64,000 bases of DNA, from contig NZ_JAKSYE010000134.1 in the NCBI RefSeq assembly GCF_022829685.1, positions 1 to 64,000 of the forward strand, read 5' to 3'. The stretch comes from Methylobacterium sp. E-045. GTDB lineage: Bacteria; Pseudomonadota; Alphaproteobacteria; Rhizobiales; Beijerinckiaceae. The notes beneath the pieces are model-generated. The model saw nothing but the letters and a program-made list of their open reading frames with translations. It was not told the origin of the DNA and ran no database searches. Position 1 is the first letter of the stretch; every line of letters begins with the position of its first letter. Both the position numbers and the translations under genes were made by a program. Below are positions 15,444 through 24,201 of the stretch, one piece after another.

Positions 15444-17498
15444 ATGTTCGTTCTTCACATCGCGCTTCAAGGATGTCTTCGCGGTGACGATGTCGCCTAT
15501 GGCCTCACCGCCGATACGGGCGGCCATATCCGCTACCTGCTCGATCTCGTCCGGGCCTGTGCCGGGGACACGGCCGCGGACCGGATCGTCATCGCCACCC
15601 GCCTGTTCGAGAGTGCGCTCGGGGCCGACTATGCCGTGCCCGAGGAAGCCGTATCGGGCAAGGTGACGATCGTGCGACTCGCCAGCGCGTCGCCGGACTA
15701 CCTGCCCAAGGAAGCCCTGCACGGGGAGGTGGCGAGCTTCGCCGAAGCCCTCGTCGCCTGGATCGCCGCGCAGCCCGTGCGCCCCGCCATCCTCCACGCG
15801 CATTACGCCGATGCCGCCGCCGTCGCCGCCCTGGTCGAGGACCGGCTGGGCATCCCCTTCGTGTTCACCGCGCATTCCCTCGGGCGGGTGAAGGCCCGCG
15901 CCATGGGCCGGCCGTCGAACGATACCCCGTCCCTGGCGCACCGGATCGCCGCCGAGGAAACGGCCCTGGCCCGCGCCGCCCTGGTCATCGCCTCCTCCCG
16001 CGACGAGGGCGAGGTGCAATACGCGACCTATGCCGCCTACGATCCCGGTCGCATCCGCGTCCTGCCGCCGGGCAGCGACCTGGCGCGCTTCCACGCGGCG
16101 CGGACCTGCCCACGGGTCGACGCCTCCATCGACCGTTTCCTGCGCGAGCCGGGCAAGCCCGCGCTGCTCGCCCTCGCCCGGCCCGTGGCCAGGAAGAACC
16201 TCGCCGCCCTGGTCACCGCCTATGGCGAGAGCCCGGAGCTCCAGGCCCGCGCCAACCTCGTCCTCGTGGCCGGCACCCGCGACGACCTCGACGACCTCGA
16301 CGGCGGCATGGCCGAGACCATGCGCGACCTCCTCGTGCTCATCGACCGCCACGACCTCTACGGGCGGGTGGCCTATCCGAAAACCCACCGCCCCGACGAC
16401 GTGCCGGCCCTCTACGCCTATGCCCGCGAGCGCGGCGGGGTGTTCGTCAACCCGGCCCTCAACGAGCCCTTCGGCCTGACCCTGATCGAGGCCTCCGCCG
16501 CCGGCCTGCCCCTGGTCGCCACCGACAGCGGCGGTCCCAACGACATCGTCGAGACCTGCGGCAACGGCCTCCTCGTCGATCCGCGTGATCCGGCCGAGAT
16601 CGCGCGGGCCTGCCTGCGCATCCTCACCGAGCCCGGCCTGCGCGACCGCTACGTCGCCGGCGGCGAGCGGGCGGCGGCCGCCTACGACTGGGACCGGCAC
16701 GCCCTGCGCTACCACGCCCTGCTGCGGGCCCTCGCGGCGGCGGAGGCGCCGCCGAGCCCTCCGCGCCAGCTCCTGATCTGCGACATCGACAACACCCTGG
16801 TCGGATGCGATGCCGGTCTCACCGCGTTCCGCCAATGGCGCAGCGAGCAGGAGTGCCTCGCCTTCGGCGTCGCCACCGGGCGGTCGTTCCACAGCGCCAT
16901 GGCGATCCTGGAGCAGCAGGCGAGCCCGCGCCCCCAGGTGATGATCACGTCGGTGGGCTCGGAGATCTATCATCTCGACGCCAACGGGGTGAGCTACACC
17001 GCCGACCGGTCCTGGCGGGACGCTGTGTCCCGCGGCTGGAGCCGGGAGGAGGTGAGGGCCGTGCTCGGGCAGGTTCCCGACCTCGTTCCGCAGGGCCCCC
17101 TGGAACAGCGCCCGCACAAGCTCAGCTATTTCGGCGATGCCGCCACCGCCCGGCGCGTGCGGGGCAGACTCGACGCCGCGGGTCTCGCCGCCTCGATCAT
17201 CCACAGCCACGGCCGCTACCTCGACGTGCTGCCGCCCGCGGCCTCGAAGGGGACGGCGGTCGACCACGTCCGCGCGCTGTATGGCCTCGCCGAAGGCAAC
17301 GTGTTCGTGGCGGGCGATTCCGGCAACGACGTGGAGATGCTGCGCGTGCGGCGACAGGCGATCATCGTCGCTAATTTCTCCGACGACCTCGCCACCCATG
17401 CGGCGCTCGGCCATTCCTACGTCGCCAGCGCCTCGCATGCGCGCGGCGTCATCGAGGGCGTCGCGCATTTCCGGAAGATGCCCGTCCATGCCGGCTAG
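15444..17498 (+). CDS. Bifunctional sucrose-phosphate synthase / sucrose-phosphate phosphatase
   Basis: 684 residues. Residues ~1-425 are a GT-B sucrose-phosphate synthase: N-terminal LTADTGGHIRYLLDLV, HAHYADAAAVA, TAHSLGRVKA, and the donor site NEPFGLTLIEASAAGLPLV (~340-358). Residues ~440-684 are a HAD-family sucrose-6-phosphatase: nucleophile segment ICDIDNTLVG (Asp447 and Asp449 approx.), then KLSYFG and GDSGNDVEML (~625). Together they make sucrose from UDP-glucose and fructose-6-phosphate in the cytosol. Sucrose is a compatible solute in several methylotrophs. Downstream genes overlap or follow closely, forming one rightward operon. Confidence 0.9.
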   Translation: MFVLHIALQGCLRGDDVAYGLTADTGGHIRYLLDLVRACAGDTAADRIVIATRLFESALGADYAVPEEAVSGKVTIVRLASASPDYLPKEALHGEVASFAEALVAWIAAQPVRPAILHAHYADAAAVAALVEDRLGIPFVFTAHSLGRVKARAMGRPSNDTPSLAHRIAAEETALARAALVIASSRDEGEVQYATYAAYDPGRIRVLPPGSDLARFHAARTCPRVDASIDRFLREPGKPALLALARPVARKNLAALVTAYGESPELQARANLVLVAGTRDDLDDLDGGMAETMRDLLVLIDRHDLYGRVAYPKTHRPDDVPALYAYARERGGVFVNPALNEPFGLTLIEASAAGLPLVATDSGGPNDIVETCGNGLLVDPRDPAEIARACLRILTEPGLRDRYVAGGERAAAAYDWDRHALRYHALLRALAAAEAPPSPPRQLLICDIDNTLVGCDAGLTAFRQWRSEQECLAFGVATGRSFHSAMAILEQQASPRPQVMITSVGSEIYHLDANGVSYTADRSWRDAVSRGWSREEVRAVLGQVPDLVPQGPLEQRPHKLSYFGDAATARRVRGRLDAAGLAASIIHSHGRYLDVLPPAASKGTAVDHVRALYGLAEGNVFVAGDSGNDVEMLRVRRQAIIVANFSDDLATHAALGHSYVASASHARGVIEGVAHFRKMPVHAG

Positions 17499-18360
17499 CA
17501 CGGCCTCGGCGAGCGTCCTCACCCTGGTCCGCCACCGGGACGGGCATCTGCGCAACCTGATGCGCGGGCTCGCCCGGCAGACGGTGGCGCCCCTGGAACT
17601 CGTGATCGCCTGGATGCAGCCGGAGCCGGCCCCCGACCTGCCGGATCCCGGCTGTCCCGTCCGGCACCTGCACGTGCCGGGGGAGCCGATGCCGCTCGCC
17701 GCCGCCCGCAACCGCGCCGCCGAGGCGGCGCAGGGCGAGCGCCTGATCTTCCTCGACGTGGATTGCATCCCCGGGACGGGACTGGTCGCGGCCTATGCCG
17801 GAGCCGAGGCCGAGGCGCTGCTGCTCGGCGAGGTGCTCTACCTGCCCGAGGGCGCCGTGGGCCTCAGCCTCGACTACGAAGCACTCGACCGTGCCGGGCG
17901 CGTGCATCCGGCCAAACCCCCGATTCCCGAGAACGGCCTCCGCCCGGAGCCGGAGGCGAGGGAGCTCTGGGGCCTGTCCTTCGCCCTCCCGGCCTCTGCC
18001 TACCGCAGCGTCGGCGGCATGGACGAGGGCTTTTCGGGCTACGGCGGCGAGGAAACCGATTTCGCCGTGCGCCTCTCGGCCTCCGGCCTGCCGACCTTCT
18101 GGGTCGCCGGGGCGCGGGCCTACCACCAGCATCATCCGGTCCACGTGCCGCCGCTGCCGCATTTCGAGTCGATCCTGCGCAATGCCACCCGCTTCCATGC
18201 CCGGCACGGCACCTGGTGCATGGAATACTGGCTCGGCCAGTTCCGCGATGCCGGCCTCATCGCCTGGGACGGACAGGCCGACTCCATCCGGCGCCTGCGC
18301 ACACCCGACCCCGCCGAGATCGCCGCCGCCCGGCAGCCCGGCACGCGCCTGTTCTCCTGA
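17488..18360 (+). CDS. GT2 family glycosyltransferase
   Basis: 290 residues. The ATG at 17488 overlaps the SPS-SPP end by 11 nt. GT-A fold with N-terminal SVLTLVRHRDGHLRNLMRGL, ARNRAAEAAQGERLIFLDVDCIP (DxD at ~90-92), and a galactosyltransferase-type C-part GGMDEGFSGYGGEETDFAVRL. It is a close paralogue of 19530-20483, sharing FLDVDCIP, GEVLYLP and the HQ(H/Y)HP segments. Product unknown; the operon suggests glycosylation of an acceptor made with, or from, sucrose. Confidence 0.88.
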   Translation: MPASTASASVLTLVRHRDGHLRNLMRGLARQTVAPLELVIAWMQPEPAPDLPDPGCPVRHLHVPGEPMPLAAARNRAAEAAQGERLIFLDVDCIPGTGLVAAYAGAEAEALLLGEVLYLPEGAVGLSLDYEALDRAGRVHPAKPPIPENGLRPEPEARELWGLSFALPASAYRSVGGMDEGFSGYGGEETDFAVRLSASGLPTFWVAGARAYHQHHPVHVPPLPHFESILRNATRFHARHGTWCMEYWLGQFRDAGLIAWDGQADSIRRLRTPDPAEIAAARQPGTRLFS

Positions 18361-18376
18361 ACCCACCCCGAGTCCC

Positions 18377-19495
18377 ATGACGAAACCCATCGCCTTCTTC
18401 GTCCACCACCAGGGGCGCGGACACGCCAACCGCACCCGCGCCGTGGTGGCCGAGTTCGCCGCCACGCGGCCGGTCTCCGTCCTCACCGCCGATCCGAGCC
18501 TGTTCGACGGCTTCTCCCGCGACATCGAGATCGTCGCCCTGCCCAACATGATCGGCGCCAGGGTGCCCACCGCGCGCCTGTTCGCCGAGCCGACGCCCCG
18601 CGTGATGCACTGCGTGCCGCTGGGCGTGAGGGAGACGCGCCGGACCATGCGCACCATCCTCGATCATCTCGACGACCGGGAGGTCGGCCTGTTCGTGGTG
18701 GACGTCTCGGCCGAGATCGCCCTGCTGGCGCGCGCGGCGAGCGTGCCGGCGGTACAGATCCGCATGCACGGCGACCGCTCCGACATCGGCCATGTGGGCG
18801 CCTACGAGGCCTGTATCGGCATGCTCGCCCCCTTCGACGAGCGGCTGGAGCAGGACGATTACCCGGACTATCTGCGCGCCCGGACCTTCTACAGCGGCGG
18901 CCTGTGCACCAGCGTCGATCCGGTGCTCTCTCGCGCCGAGGCCCGCGCCCGCCTGCGGCTCGATCCCGACCGGGAAATCGTCGTCGCCGTGACCGGGGGC
19001 GGTGGCAGCGGCACGCCCTACGCGCCCCTCACGGTGGCGGCGCGCGCCGTGCCCGACGCCCTCTGGCTGACCCTGGGGCCGACCCACCGCGAGGGTCACG
19101 AGACCGATTTCGGCAACCTGCGCGAACTCGGCTGGGTGCCGTCCGTGACCGATTACCTCGCCGCCGCCGACATCGTCATCGCCTCGGCCGGCGACAACAC
19201 CGTCCACGAGGTCGCGCGGGTGGGCGGGCGCCTCGTGGTGATGCCCGAATGGCGCTATTTCGGCGAGCAGACGCGCAAGGCCGAGGCCCTGGTGCGCCTC
19301 GGCGTCGCCGTGCAGGCCCCGCACTGGCCCGGCGACCTCCAGGGCTGGCGCGACCTCCTCGACCGGGCGCGCCGCCTCGACGGCGAGACCCTGCGCCCGC
19401 TCCACGCCCCGGAGGCCGCCGCCCGCGCCGCCGGCTGGCTCGAATCCCTCACCGACGAACTCTGGGCCGGCGCCCCCGCCGCGCCCGCCGCCTGA
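18377..19495 (+). CDS. MurG/GT1-like glycosyltransferase
   Basis: 372 residues. N-terminal FFVHHQGRGHANRTRAVVAEF resembles the glycine-rich acceptor loop of MurG/UDP-glycosyltransferase folds. The C-domain has VVAVTGGGGSGTPYAP and the donor-site segment ADIVIASAGDNTVHEVARVGGRLV. No membrane segment. It lies 16 nt downstream of a GT2 gene in the SPS operon. Donor and acceptor cannot be read from the sequence. Confidence 0.85.
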   Translation: MTKPIAFFVHHQGRGHANRTRAVVAEFAATRPVSVLTADPSLFDGFSRDIEIVALPNMIGARVPTARLFAEPTPRVMHCVPLGVRETRRTMRTILDHLDDREVGLFVVDVSAEIALLARAASVPAVQIRMHGDRSDIGHVGAYEACIGMLAPFDERLEQDDYPDYLRARTFYSGGLCTSVDPVLSRAEARARLRLDPDREIVVAVTGGGGSGTPYAPLTVAARAVPDALWLTLGPTHREGHETDFGNLRELGWVPSVTDYLAAADIVIASAGDNTVHEVARVGGRLVVMPEWRYFGEQTRKAEALVRLGVAVQAPHWPGDLQGWRDLLDRARRLDGETLRPLHAPEAAARAAGWLESLTDELWAGAPAAPAA

Positions 19496-19529
19496 CCCCT
19501 TCCGCTCCCCCAAGAACCGGACCTCGAGA

Positions 19530-20483
19530 ATGTCGACCGTTTCCGTCGTGACGCTGGCCAAGGGACGGCCTACGCATCTCACCAACCTCGTCCTCGGCCT
19601 GATGCGCCAGACGCAAGCTCCCGCCGAACTCGTCGTCGCCCGCATGCAGGACCAGCCCTACGACCTGCCGGAGGCGCCGTTCCCGATCCGCCAGATCGCC
19701 GTGGCGGGCGACCCGCTGCCTCTCGCCGCCGCCCGCAACCGCGCCGTGGCGGCCGCGTCGGGGGAGGCGGTGGTCTTCCTCGACGTGGATTGCATCCCCG
19801 CGCCCACCCTCGTGGCGGATTACGCCCGTCGCCTCGAGGAATGCGACGGCTTGCTCATGGGCGAGGTGCTCTACCTCCCCGGCGGCGCCACCGCCGGCGC
19901 GTGGAGCTGCGACGCCTTCGCGGACGTGGCCGTCCGGCATTCCGACCGGCGCGGCCCGCCGGGCGAGGGCATCGAGATCTGCACCGATTACCGCTGCTTC
20001 TGGTCCCTGAACTTCGCCATGCGGCGGGCGACCTTCCTCGGCCTCGGCGGTTTCGACGAGCGCTATGCGGGCTATGGCGGCGAGGACACCGATTTCGGCA
20101 AGCTCCTCGATACGCGGGGCATCGCCATCGCCTGGCTCGAAGGCGCGCGCGCCTATCACCAGTATCACCCGCACCACATGCCGCCGATCCATCATCTCGA
20201 CAGCGTGGTGCGCAACGCCGAACTGTTCGAGGCGAAATGGGGCTACCGGACCATGGGCCATTGGCTCCATGCGTTCCGCCTCATGGGCCTGATCGACGAC
20301 ACGCCCGGACGGCCGATCCGGATCCTGCGCCGCCCGGATGCCGACGATCTGGCGCTCACGGGCCAGCAGAGCCACCAGCCCTACGCCAACACCGCCTCGG
20401 TCATCCGCATCCTCGATGCGCGGATCGCCGCCGCCCTCACCGAACCGGCCGGGGGCCTCGCGGCGGAGCCCGAGCCGGCATGA
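19530..20483 (+). CDS. GT2 family glycosyltransferase, paralogue of 17488-18360
   Basis: 317 residues. It has SVVTLAKGRPTHLTNLVLGL, ARNRAVAAASGEAVVFLDVDCIP, GGFDERYAGYGGEDTDFGKLL and HQYHPHHMPP, aligning along its whole length with the earlier GT2 gene. The pair probably arose by tandem duplication around the MurG-like gene and adds similar sugars. It is 34 nt after the previous stop. Confidence 0.88.
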   Translation: MSTVSVVTLAKGRPTHLTNLVLGLMRQTQAPAELVVARMQDQPYDLPEAPFPIRQIAVAGDPLPLAAARNRAVAAASGEAVVFLDVDCIPAPTLVADYARRLEECDGLLMGEVLYLPGGATAGAWSCDAFADVAVRHSDRRGPPGEGIEICTDYRCFWSLNFAMRRATFLGLGGFDERYAGYGGEDTDFGKLLDTRGIAIAWLEGARAYHQYHPHHMPPIHHLDSVVRNAELFEAKWGYRTMGHWLHAFRLMGLIDDTPGRPIRILRRPDADDLALTGQQSHQPYANTASVIRILDARIAAALTEPAGGLAAEPEPA

Positions 20484-20493
20484 AAGCCATCCG

Positions 20494-21570
20494 ATGAGGA
20501 TCGCGCTCCTCGCCCATGTGCGCCAGCCCATCGCCCAGCCGTTCAAGGGCGGCATGGAGGCCCATAGCTGGCACCTCGCCCGAGGGTTGCAGGCCCGCGG
20601 CCACGAGGTCGTGCTGTTCGCCTCCGGCGACAGCGACCCGCGCTTCACCCTCGACCCGGTCCTGCCCGAGCACCAGGAACGGACGTTCCCCGGCCAGGAG
20701 CATACCGGCAACCCGGCGCTGATCGCCCATCTCGATGCCGGCTACGCCGCCGCCTGCGACCGGATCGCCGCCGGGGGCTTCGACGTGGTCCATAACAACA
20801 GCCTCAGCCGCCTTCCTCTGGCGCGCGGGCGAACGGAGGCGGTGCCCACCGTCACCTCCCTCCACGTGCCGCCCTACGATGCCCTGCGCTGGTTCGTCCA
20901 CGACGGTGTCGCCCCCTCGCACCGGATCACGGTGACCTCACAGAGCCAGCTGCGGGCCTGGTTCCCGGACGGGGCGCCCCCCGAGGTGTCGGTGCTCCCC
21001 AACGGCATCGACCCGGCCGATTGGCCCTACCGCGACCGTGGCGACGGCAGCGCCGTCTGGTGCGGCCGGATCACGCCCTACAAGGGGACGCACCTCGCCA
21101 TCGCGGCGGCGCGGAGGGCGGGCATCGCCCTCACCCTGTTCGGCTCGACGGAGGATGCCGGATACTGGGAGGAGACGGTCAGGCCCCTCCTCGGCGGGGC
21201 GATCCGCTATGGCGGCCATCTCGACGGAGCCTCCCTCGCGGCGGAGATCGGACGCGCCTCGGTCTTCCTGTTCACGCCCTGCTGGGACGAGCCGTTCGGC
21301 CTCGTCGCCATCGAGGCCATGGCCAGTGGCCTGCCCGTGGCCAGCATCGACAGGGGAGCGGCCCGCGAGGTCATCGGCGAGGCGGGCGCCTTCGCCCCGC
21401 CCGGAGACGACGCCGCCCTCGCCGACGCGATCGGGCGGGCCTTGGCCATCCCGCGACGCAGGGCGCATGACCGCGTCCGCCGCCATTTCACCCACGACGT
21501 CTGGCTGGACGCATGCGAGGCGCTTTACGCCGACGTCCGGCAACCGCATCCCCGCAGCCGGGATCGATAG
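20494..21570 (+). CDS. GT4 family glycosyltransferase
   Basis: 358 residues from the ATG at 20494, 10 nt after the previous stop. Motifs: LLAHVRQPIAQPFKGGMEAHSWHLA (acceptor loop), HNNSLSRLPLARGR, WCGRITPYKGTHLAI (donor domain start), and E-x7-E in WDEPFGLVAIEAMASGLPV. Last gene of the SPS operon. It resembles phosphatidylinositol-mannosyltransferase-like or sucrose-linked GT4 enzymes only at the general fold level. Confidence 0.88.
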   Translation: MRIALLAHVRQPIAQPFKGGMEAHSWHLARGLQARGHEVVLFASGDSDPRFTLDPVLPEHQERTFPGQEHTGNPALIAHLDAGYAAACDRIAAGGFDVVHNNSLSRLPLARGRTEAVPTVTSLHVPPYDALRWFVHDGVAPSHRITVTSQSQLRAWFPDGAPPEVSVLPNGIDPADWPYRDRGDGSAVWCGRITPYKGTHLAIAAARRAGIALTLFGSTEDAGYWEETVRPLLGGAIRYGGHLDGASLAAEIGRASVFLFTPCWDEPFGLVAIEAMASGLPVASIDRGAAREVIGEAGAFAPPGDDAALADAIGRALAIPRRRAHDRVRRHFTHDVWLDACEALYADVRQPHPRSRDR

Positions 21571-21827
21571 GGAAAGCGGGACGGGACACGCCTCCCGTCG
21601 ATCTGGATGATCCGCCTCGGGCGTCGCCGGCAGGGTGACACCCCCCACGGCGACGGAGCGGTCGATTTCGCCGTCCTCCTTCAGGGCCATCATCTCCTCG
21701 GCAACGGGTCGTTCGTCGTCCGACGCAGCTTCACGGACGGACGGTCGCCCGCCGTTCCGGATGACCCGACACGCCGGCACCGAGCCGACGGGATGGCGGT
21801 TTCCGGTGATCCGGCCACGTTCCGGGC

Positions 21828-21930
21828 TTGACGCTGGTATACCAATGGCAACATAGTGCCGGCGCTCCTCGAGAGGAGCCTTCCTATGAGCAAAACTTCA
21901 CCCGCCCGGCTTCGGCCGAGGCGGGTTTTT
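21828..21930 (+). ncRNA. Candidate small RNA with its own promoter and terminator
   Basis: TTGACG at 21828-21833, an 18-bp spacer and CATAGT at 21852-21857 make a plausible promoter. The expected transcript (~21864-21930) starts with a perfect hairpin GCTCCTC-GAGAGGAGC. It continues with a short open stretch containing CCTTCCT (anti-ribosome-site-like) and ends in the terminator CCCGCC...GGCGGG followed by TTTTT. The layout (5' hairpin, single-stranded seed, terminator) is typical of trans-acting alphaproteobacterial sRNAs. A 23-codon frame (ATG at 21885) also exists, so a peptide leader is the alternative. Confidence 0.5.
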
Positions 21931-22043
21931 CCGTACTTTTCGCCCCGCGCGGCATGAAGCCGGCCGTCGACGAGGAGCCGTTCCATAAGGCTGGGAGTTG
22001 AACCTGAGCGCCCTATCCTCTGTCGTCGAATGCGAGGCGCGCC

Positions 22044-22256
22044 ATGAACGACAACGAACATGCCGTCTACGCCGTCGCTCCCGAACTCGGAGGGTGGACG
22101 GTCTACGACACCAAGACGCTGGAGCCCGCGCTGGTGAAGGGCGTCCGTCAGGTCGGACTGGGCCGGGAGGCGGCCGATGCCCTCGCCGACGTCCTCAACA
22201 CCATGGAGCGGACGGCGCCCGGATCGTCCCTGGTCCGGTCGGACGGACCGTCCTAG
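22044..22256 (+). CDS. Small hypothetical protein (70 aa)
   Basis: The protein (MNDNEHAVYAVAPELGGWTV...) has regular beta-like alternation in the first half and an Ala-rich helix (GREAADALADVLNTME) in the second. It has no signal or membrane segment. A GAGGCGCG stretch precedes the ATG. It may be a conserved Methylobacterium orphan; no family recognised. Confidence 0.55.
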   Translation: MNDNEHAVYAVAPELGGWTVYDTKTLEPALVKGVRQVGLGREAADALADVLNTMERTAPGSSLVRSDGPS

Positions 22257-22398
22257 GTCTCGCCGCCCTGCCGGTGCGTCCGCGCCGGAAGCCCGACCCC
22301 TCCTCCTACCGATCGAAGCCAACGCCGACCCGCCGATCCCGGCGACCCGATCGGACCATCCGTGCCGCGCCGGAGGCCGGCTCCCAGGAACTCAGCCC

Positions 22399-23007
22399 AT
22401 GTCGTCATGGCCGGATCTCGACGATCCCCACCTCGCCCTCGTCGGCAACGCGCGGGAGATCGGCGATCACGGCAGGGCCATCGACGCAGCGTCCTGCGTG
22501 GTGCGCTTCAACAACGCCGCGGGGTTCGGCGGACCGGCGGGATCGCGCGTGACCATCCTCGCCCTCGTCAATCGCGGAGGCCAGGCCCGCGCCTGGGTGG
22601 AGGATGACGGGTTCCTCGATCGCCCCGTGATCCGGCAGGCCCGCAGCTACCTGCTGGCCTTCCCCGAACTCGCGCCGGACGAGGAGGGTGCCCATGAGCG
22701 CGTCTGCTGGACGGCTCCCCTGAGGGACAAGCTCGCCCGCCGCCCGATCCATGCCCTCCCGTCCGCCCTGCATGAGCGCGCCCGCCACCTGCTGGCCCCG
22801 CGCGTCTCCGGCACCCCGAATCCGAGCACGGGCTTCCTCGTGGCCCTCGCCATCATCGAGGGGCGCAGCCCGTCCCTGCCCCCGATCGACGTCTACGGGT
22901 TCGGCTTTGCCGGCTGGTCCGGCCACCCCTGGGAGGCCGAGCGGGACTGGTTCACGGCCTGCGGCAAGGCCGGGCGCCTGCGGCTCCATCCTCCCGCCGC
23001 GTCCTGA
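22399..23007 (+). CDS. GT29/sialyltransferase-like short glycosyltransferase (202 aa)
   Basis: The N-terminal LALVGNAREIGDHGRAIDAASCVVRFNNA matches the GT29-type sialyl-motif L pattern (VGN...G..ID..D.VVRFN). A later ...GFLVALAII and VYGFGF follow. Bacterial relatives are short, soluble and uncharacterised. Its closeness to the sucrose-glycosyltransferase cluster suggests it modifies the same or another surface glycan, though it lies outside that operon. Start at 22399 chosen because the motif begins at residue ~14. Confidence 0.65.
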   Translation: MSSWPDLDDPHLALVGNAREIGDHGRAIDAASCVVRFNNAAGFGGPAGSRVTILALVNRGGQARAWVEDDGFLDRPVIRQARSYLLAFPELAPDEEGAHERVCWTAPLRDKLARRPIHALPSALHERARHLLAPRVSGTPNPSTGFLVALAIIEGRSPSLPPIDVYGFGFAGWSGHPWEAERDWFTACGKAGRLRLHPPAAS

Positions 23008-23194
23008 CATCGGCTCGACCGCCAGGCATGGCAGCCCCGGAGGTAAAAGGTTCCACGGCCGGTCACAATCCCCATAGTTTTCCCCCAAATATCGATATCT
23101 ATTTTTTGGGAGCCGCAAGGCAAAGCGAGCGTTCCTTGGAGGACTGACAGCGCCATGCCGCGTCGGTACGAAATAATACACTCGTTCAACTGGG

Positions 23195-23806
23195 ATGATG
23201 TCTATGGCCGCCAAGCAGAAAACCTTGCATGACGCTTTCTACGAGACCCTCAAGGACGTCTATTACGCGGAGAAGCAATCCGTTCGTGCATTGAAGAAGT
23301 CGGCCAAATCCGCCGAGCACGACGAGTTGCGTCAGGCCTTCGAGACCCATGCCGAGGAGAGCGCCGTTCAGGTCGAGCGCCTTCAGCAGGTGTTCGAGAT
23401 CATCGGCAAGTCGGCGCGGGCCAAGACCTGCGAGGCCATGCAGGGCCTCACCGCCGAGATGGACGAGGATCTCGAGGATTTCGGCGACAGCCCGGCGGCG
23501 GACGCGGTCCTGATCGGCTGCGCACAGGCGGTCGAGCATTACGAGATCGCCCGCTACGGCACGCTCAAGACCTGGGCGAGCCAGCTCGGCTACGAGGATG
23601 CCGCCAAGCTCCTCGACGAAACCCTTCAGGAAGAGAAGAAGACCGACGAACTCCTCACGCAGATCGCCCAGAGCATCAACGTCGAGGGCTCGGAGGAAGC
23701 CGGGACCGAAGACGAGGCCGGGACGGAAGACGAGGCGGCTCCCCGGAAGAAGGGCGTCAAGGCTGAGTCCGAGTCGAAGGCTAAGTCCAAGTCCAAGGCC
23801 GAGTAG
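23195..23806 (+). CDS. DUF892 (YciE-like) ferritin-fold stress protein
   Basis: Residues ~10-165 form the four-helix ferritin-like domain of DUF892/YciE (TLHDAFYETLKDVYYAEKQ, EEKKTDELLTQIAQSIN). The C-terminal ~40 residues are an acidic then Lys/Ser-rich repeated tail (EAGTEDE twice, then SKAKSKSKAE). Family members are induced by stress and stationary phase; iron binding is suspected. ATGs at 23195, 23198 and 23204 are all possible. The DUF2171 gene follows after 12 nt, probably in one transcript. Confidence 0.85.
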   Translation: MMSMAAKQKTLHDAFYETLKDVYYAEKQSVRALKKSAKSAEHDELRQAFETHAEESAVQVERLQQVFEIIGKSARAKTCEAMQGLTAEMDEDLEDFGDSPAADAVLIGCAQAVEHYEIARYGTLKTWASQLGYEDAAKLLDETLQEEKKTDELLTQIAQSINVEGSEEAGTEDEAGTEDEAAPRKKGVKAESESKAKSKSKAE

Positions 23807-23818
23807 GGAGGTCGCGTC

Positions 23819-24055
23819 ATGGTCGATACCAGCAAGATCCAGGAGCACATGCCGGTCGTCGGTTCCGATGACGGGCATGTGGGCACGGTGGATCATCTCG
23901 ACGGGCAGCGCATCAAGCTCACCCGGACCGATCCCGAGGCGCAGGGCCGGCACCACTTCCTCCACATCGACTCGATCGCTGCGGTGGAGGACGGCAAGGT
24001 CAAGCTGAACCGGACCTCCGCCCAGGCCAAGGACGAGTGGGGCACCGCGGAATAG
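23819..24055 (+). CDS. DUF2171 domain protein (78 aa)
   Basis: The sequence HMPVVGSDDGHVGTVDHLDGQRIKL matches the PRC-barrel-like DUF2171 fold. The terminator at 24082 follows it directly. DUF892 and DUF2171 genes neighbour each other in many alphaproteobacteria and are linked with stress. Cytoplasmic; exact role unknown. Confidence 0.85.
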   Translation: MVDTSKIQEHMPVVGSDDGHVGTVDHLDGQRIKLTRTDPEAQGRHHFLHIDSIAAVEDGKVKLNRTSAQAKDEWGTAE

Positions 24056-24081
24056 CCCGACGCGCCGGACTGGAATCCGGA

Positions 24082-24109
24082 GGGGTTGCCGATGCGGCAG
24101 CCCCTTTTT
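24082..24109 (+). terminator. Rho-independent terminator after DUF892-DUF2171
   Basis: Stem GGGGTTGCC / GGCAGCCCC around GATGC is followed by TTTTT, 27 nt beyond the DUF2171 stop. Confidence 0.85.
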
Positions 24110-24201
24110 CGGTTTGGCGACGGCACCCGTCGGCACGGGGCGCTCGGGCGTGGACTTTGCGGGCTCAGCGCTGGTCGCCGTGCCTGCGCGCGGCGCGAAA
24201 C

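Noticed and set aside
15408..17768. Upstream extension of the GT4 frame ending at 14331 (about 1145 codons)
   Set aside because: It runs antisense to the sucrose synthase gene; the real protein starts at 15407, with a ribosome site.
18257..20711. Minus-strand open frames antisense to the MurG-like and GT2 genes
   Set aside because: Frame shadows of GC-rich genes with Gly/Arg/Asp runs and no protein pattern.
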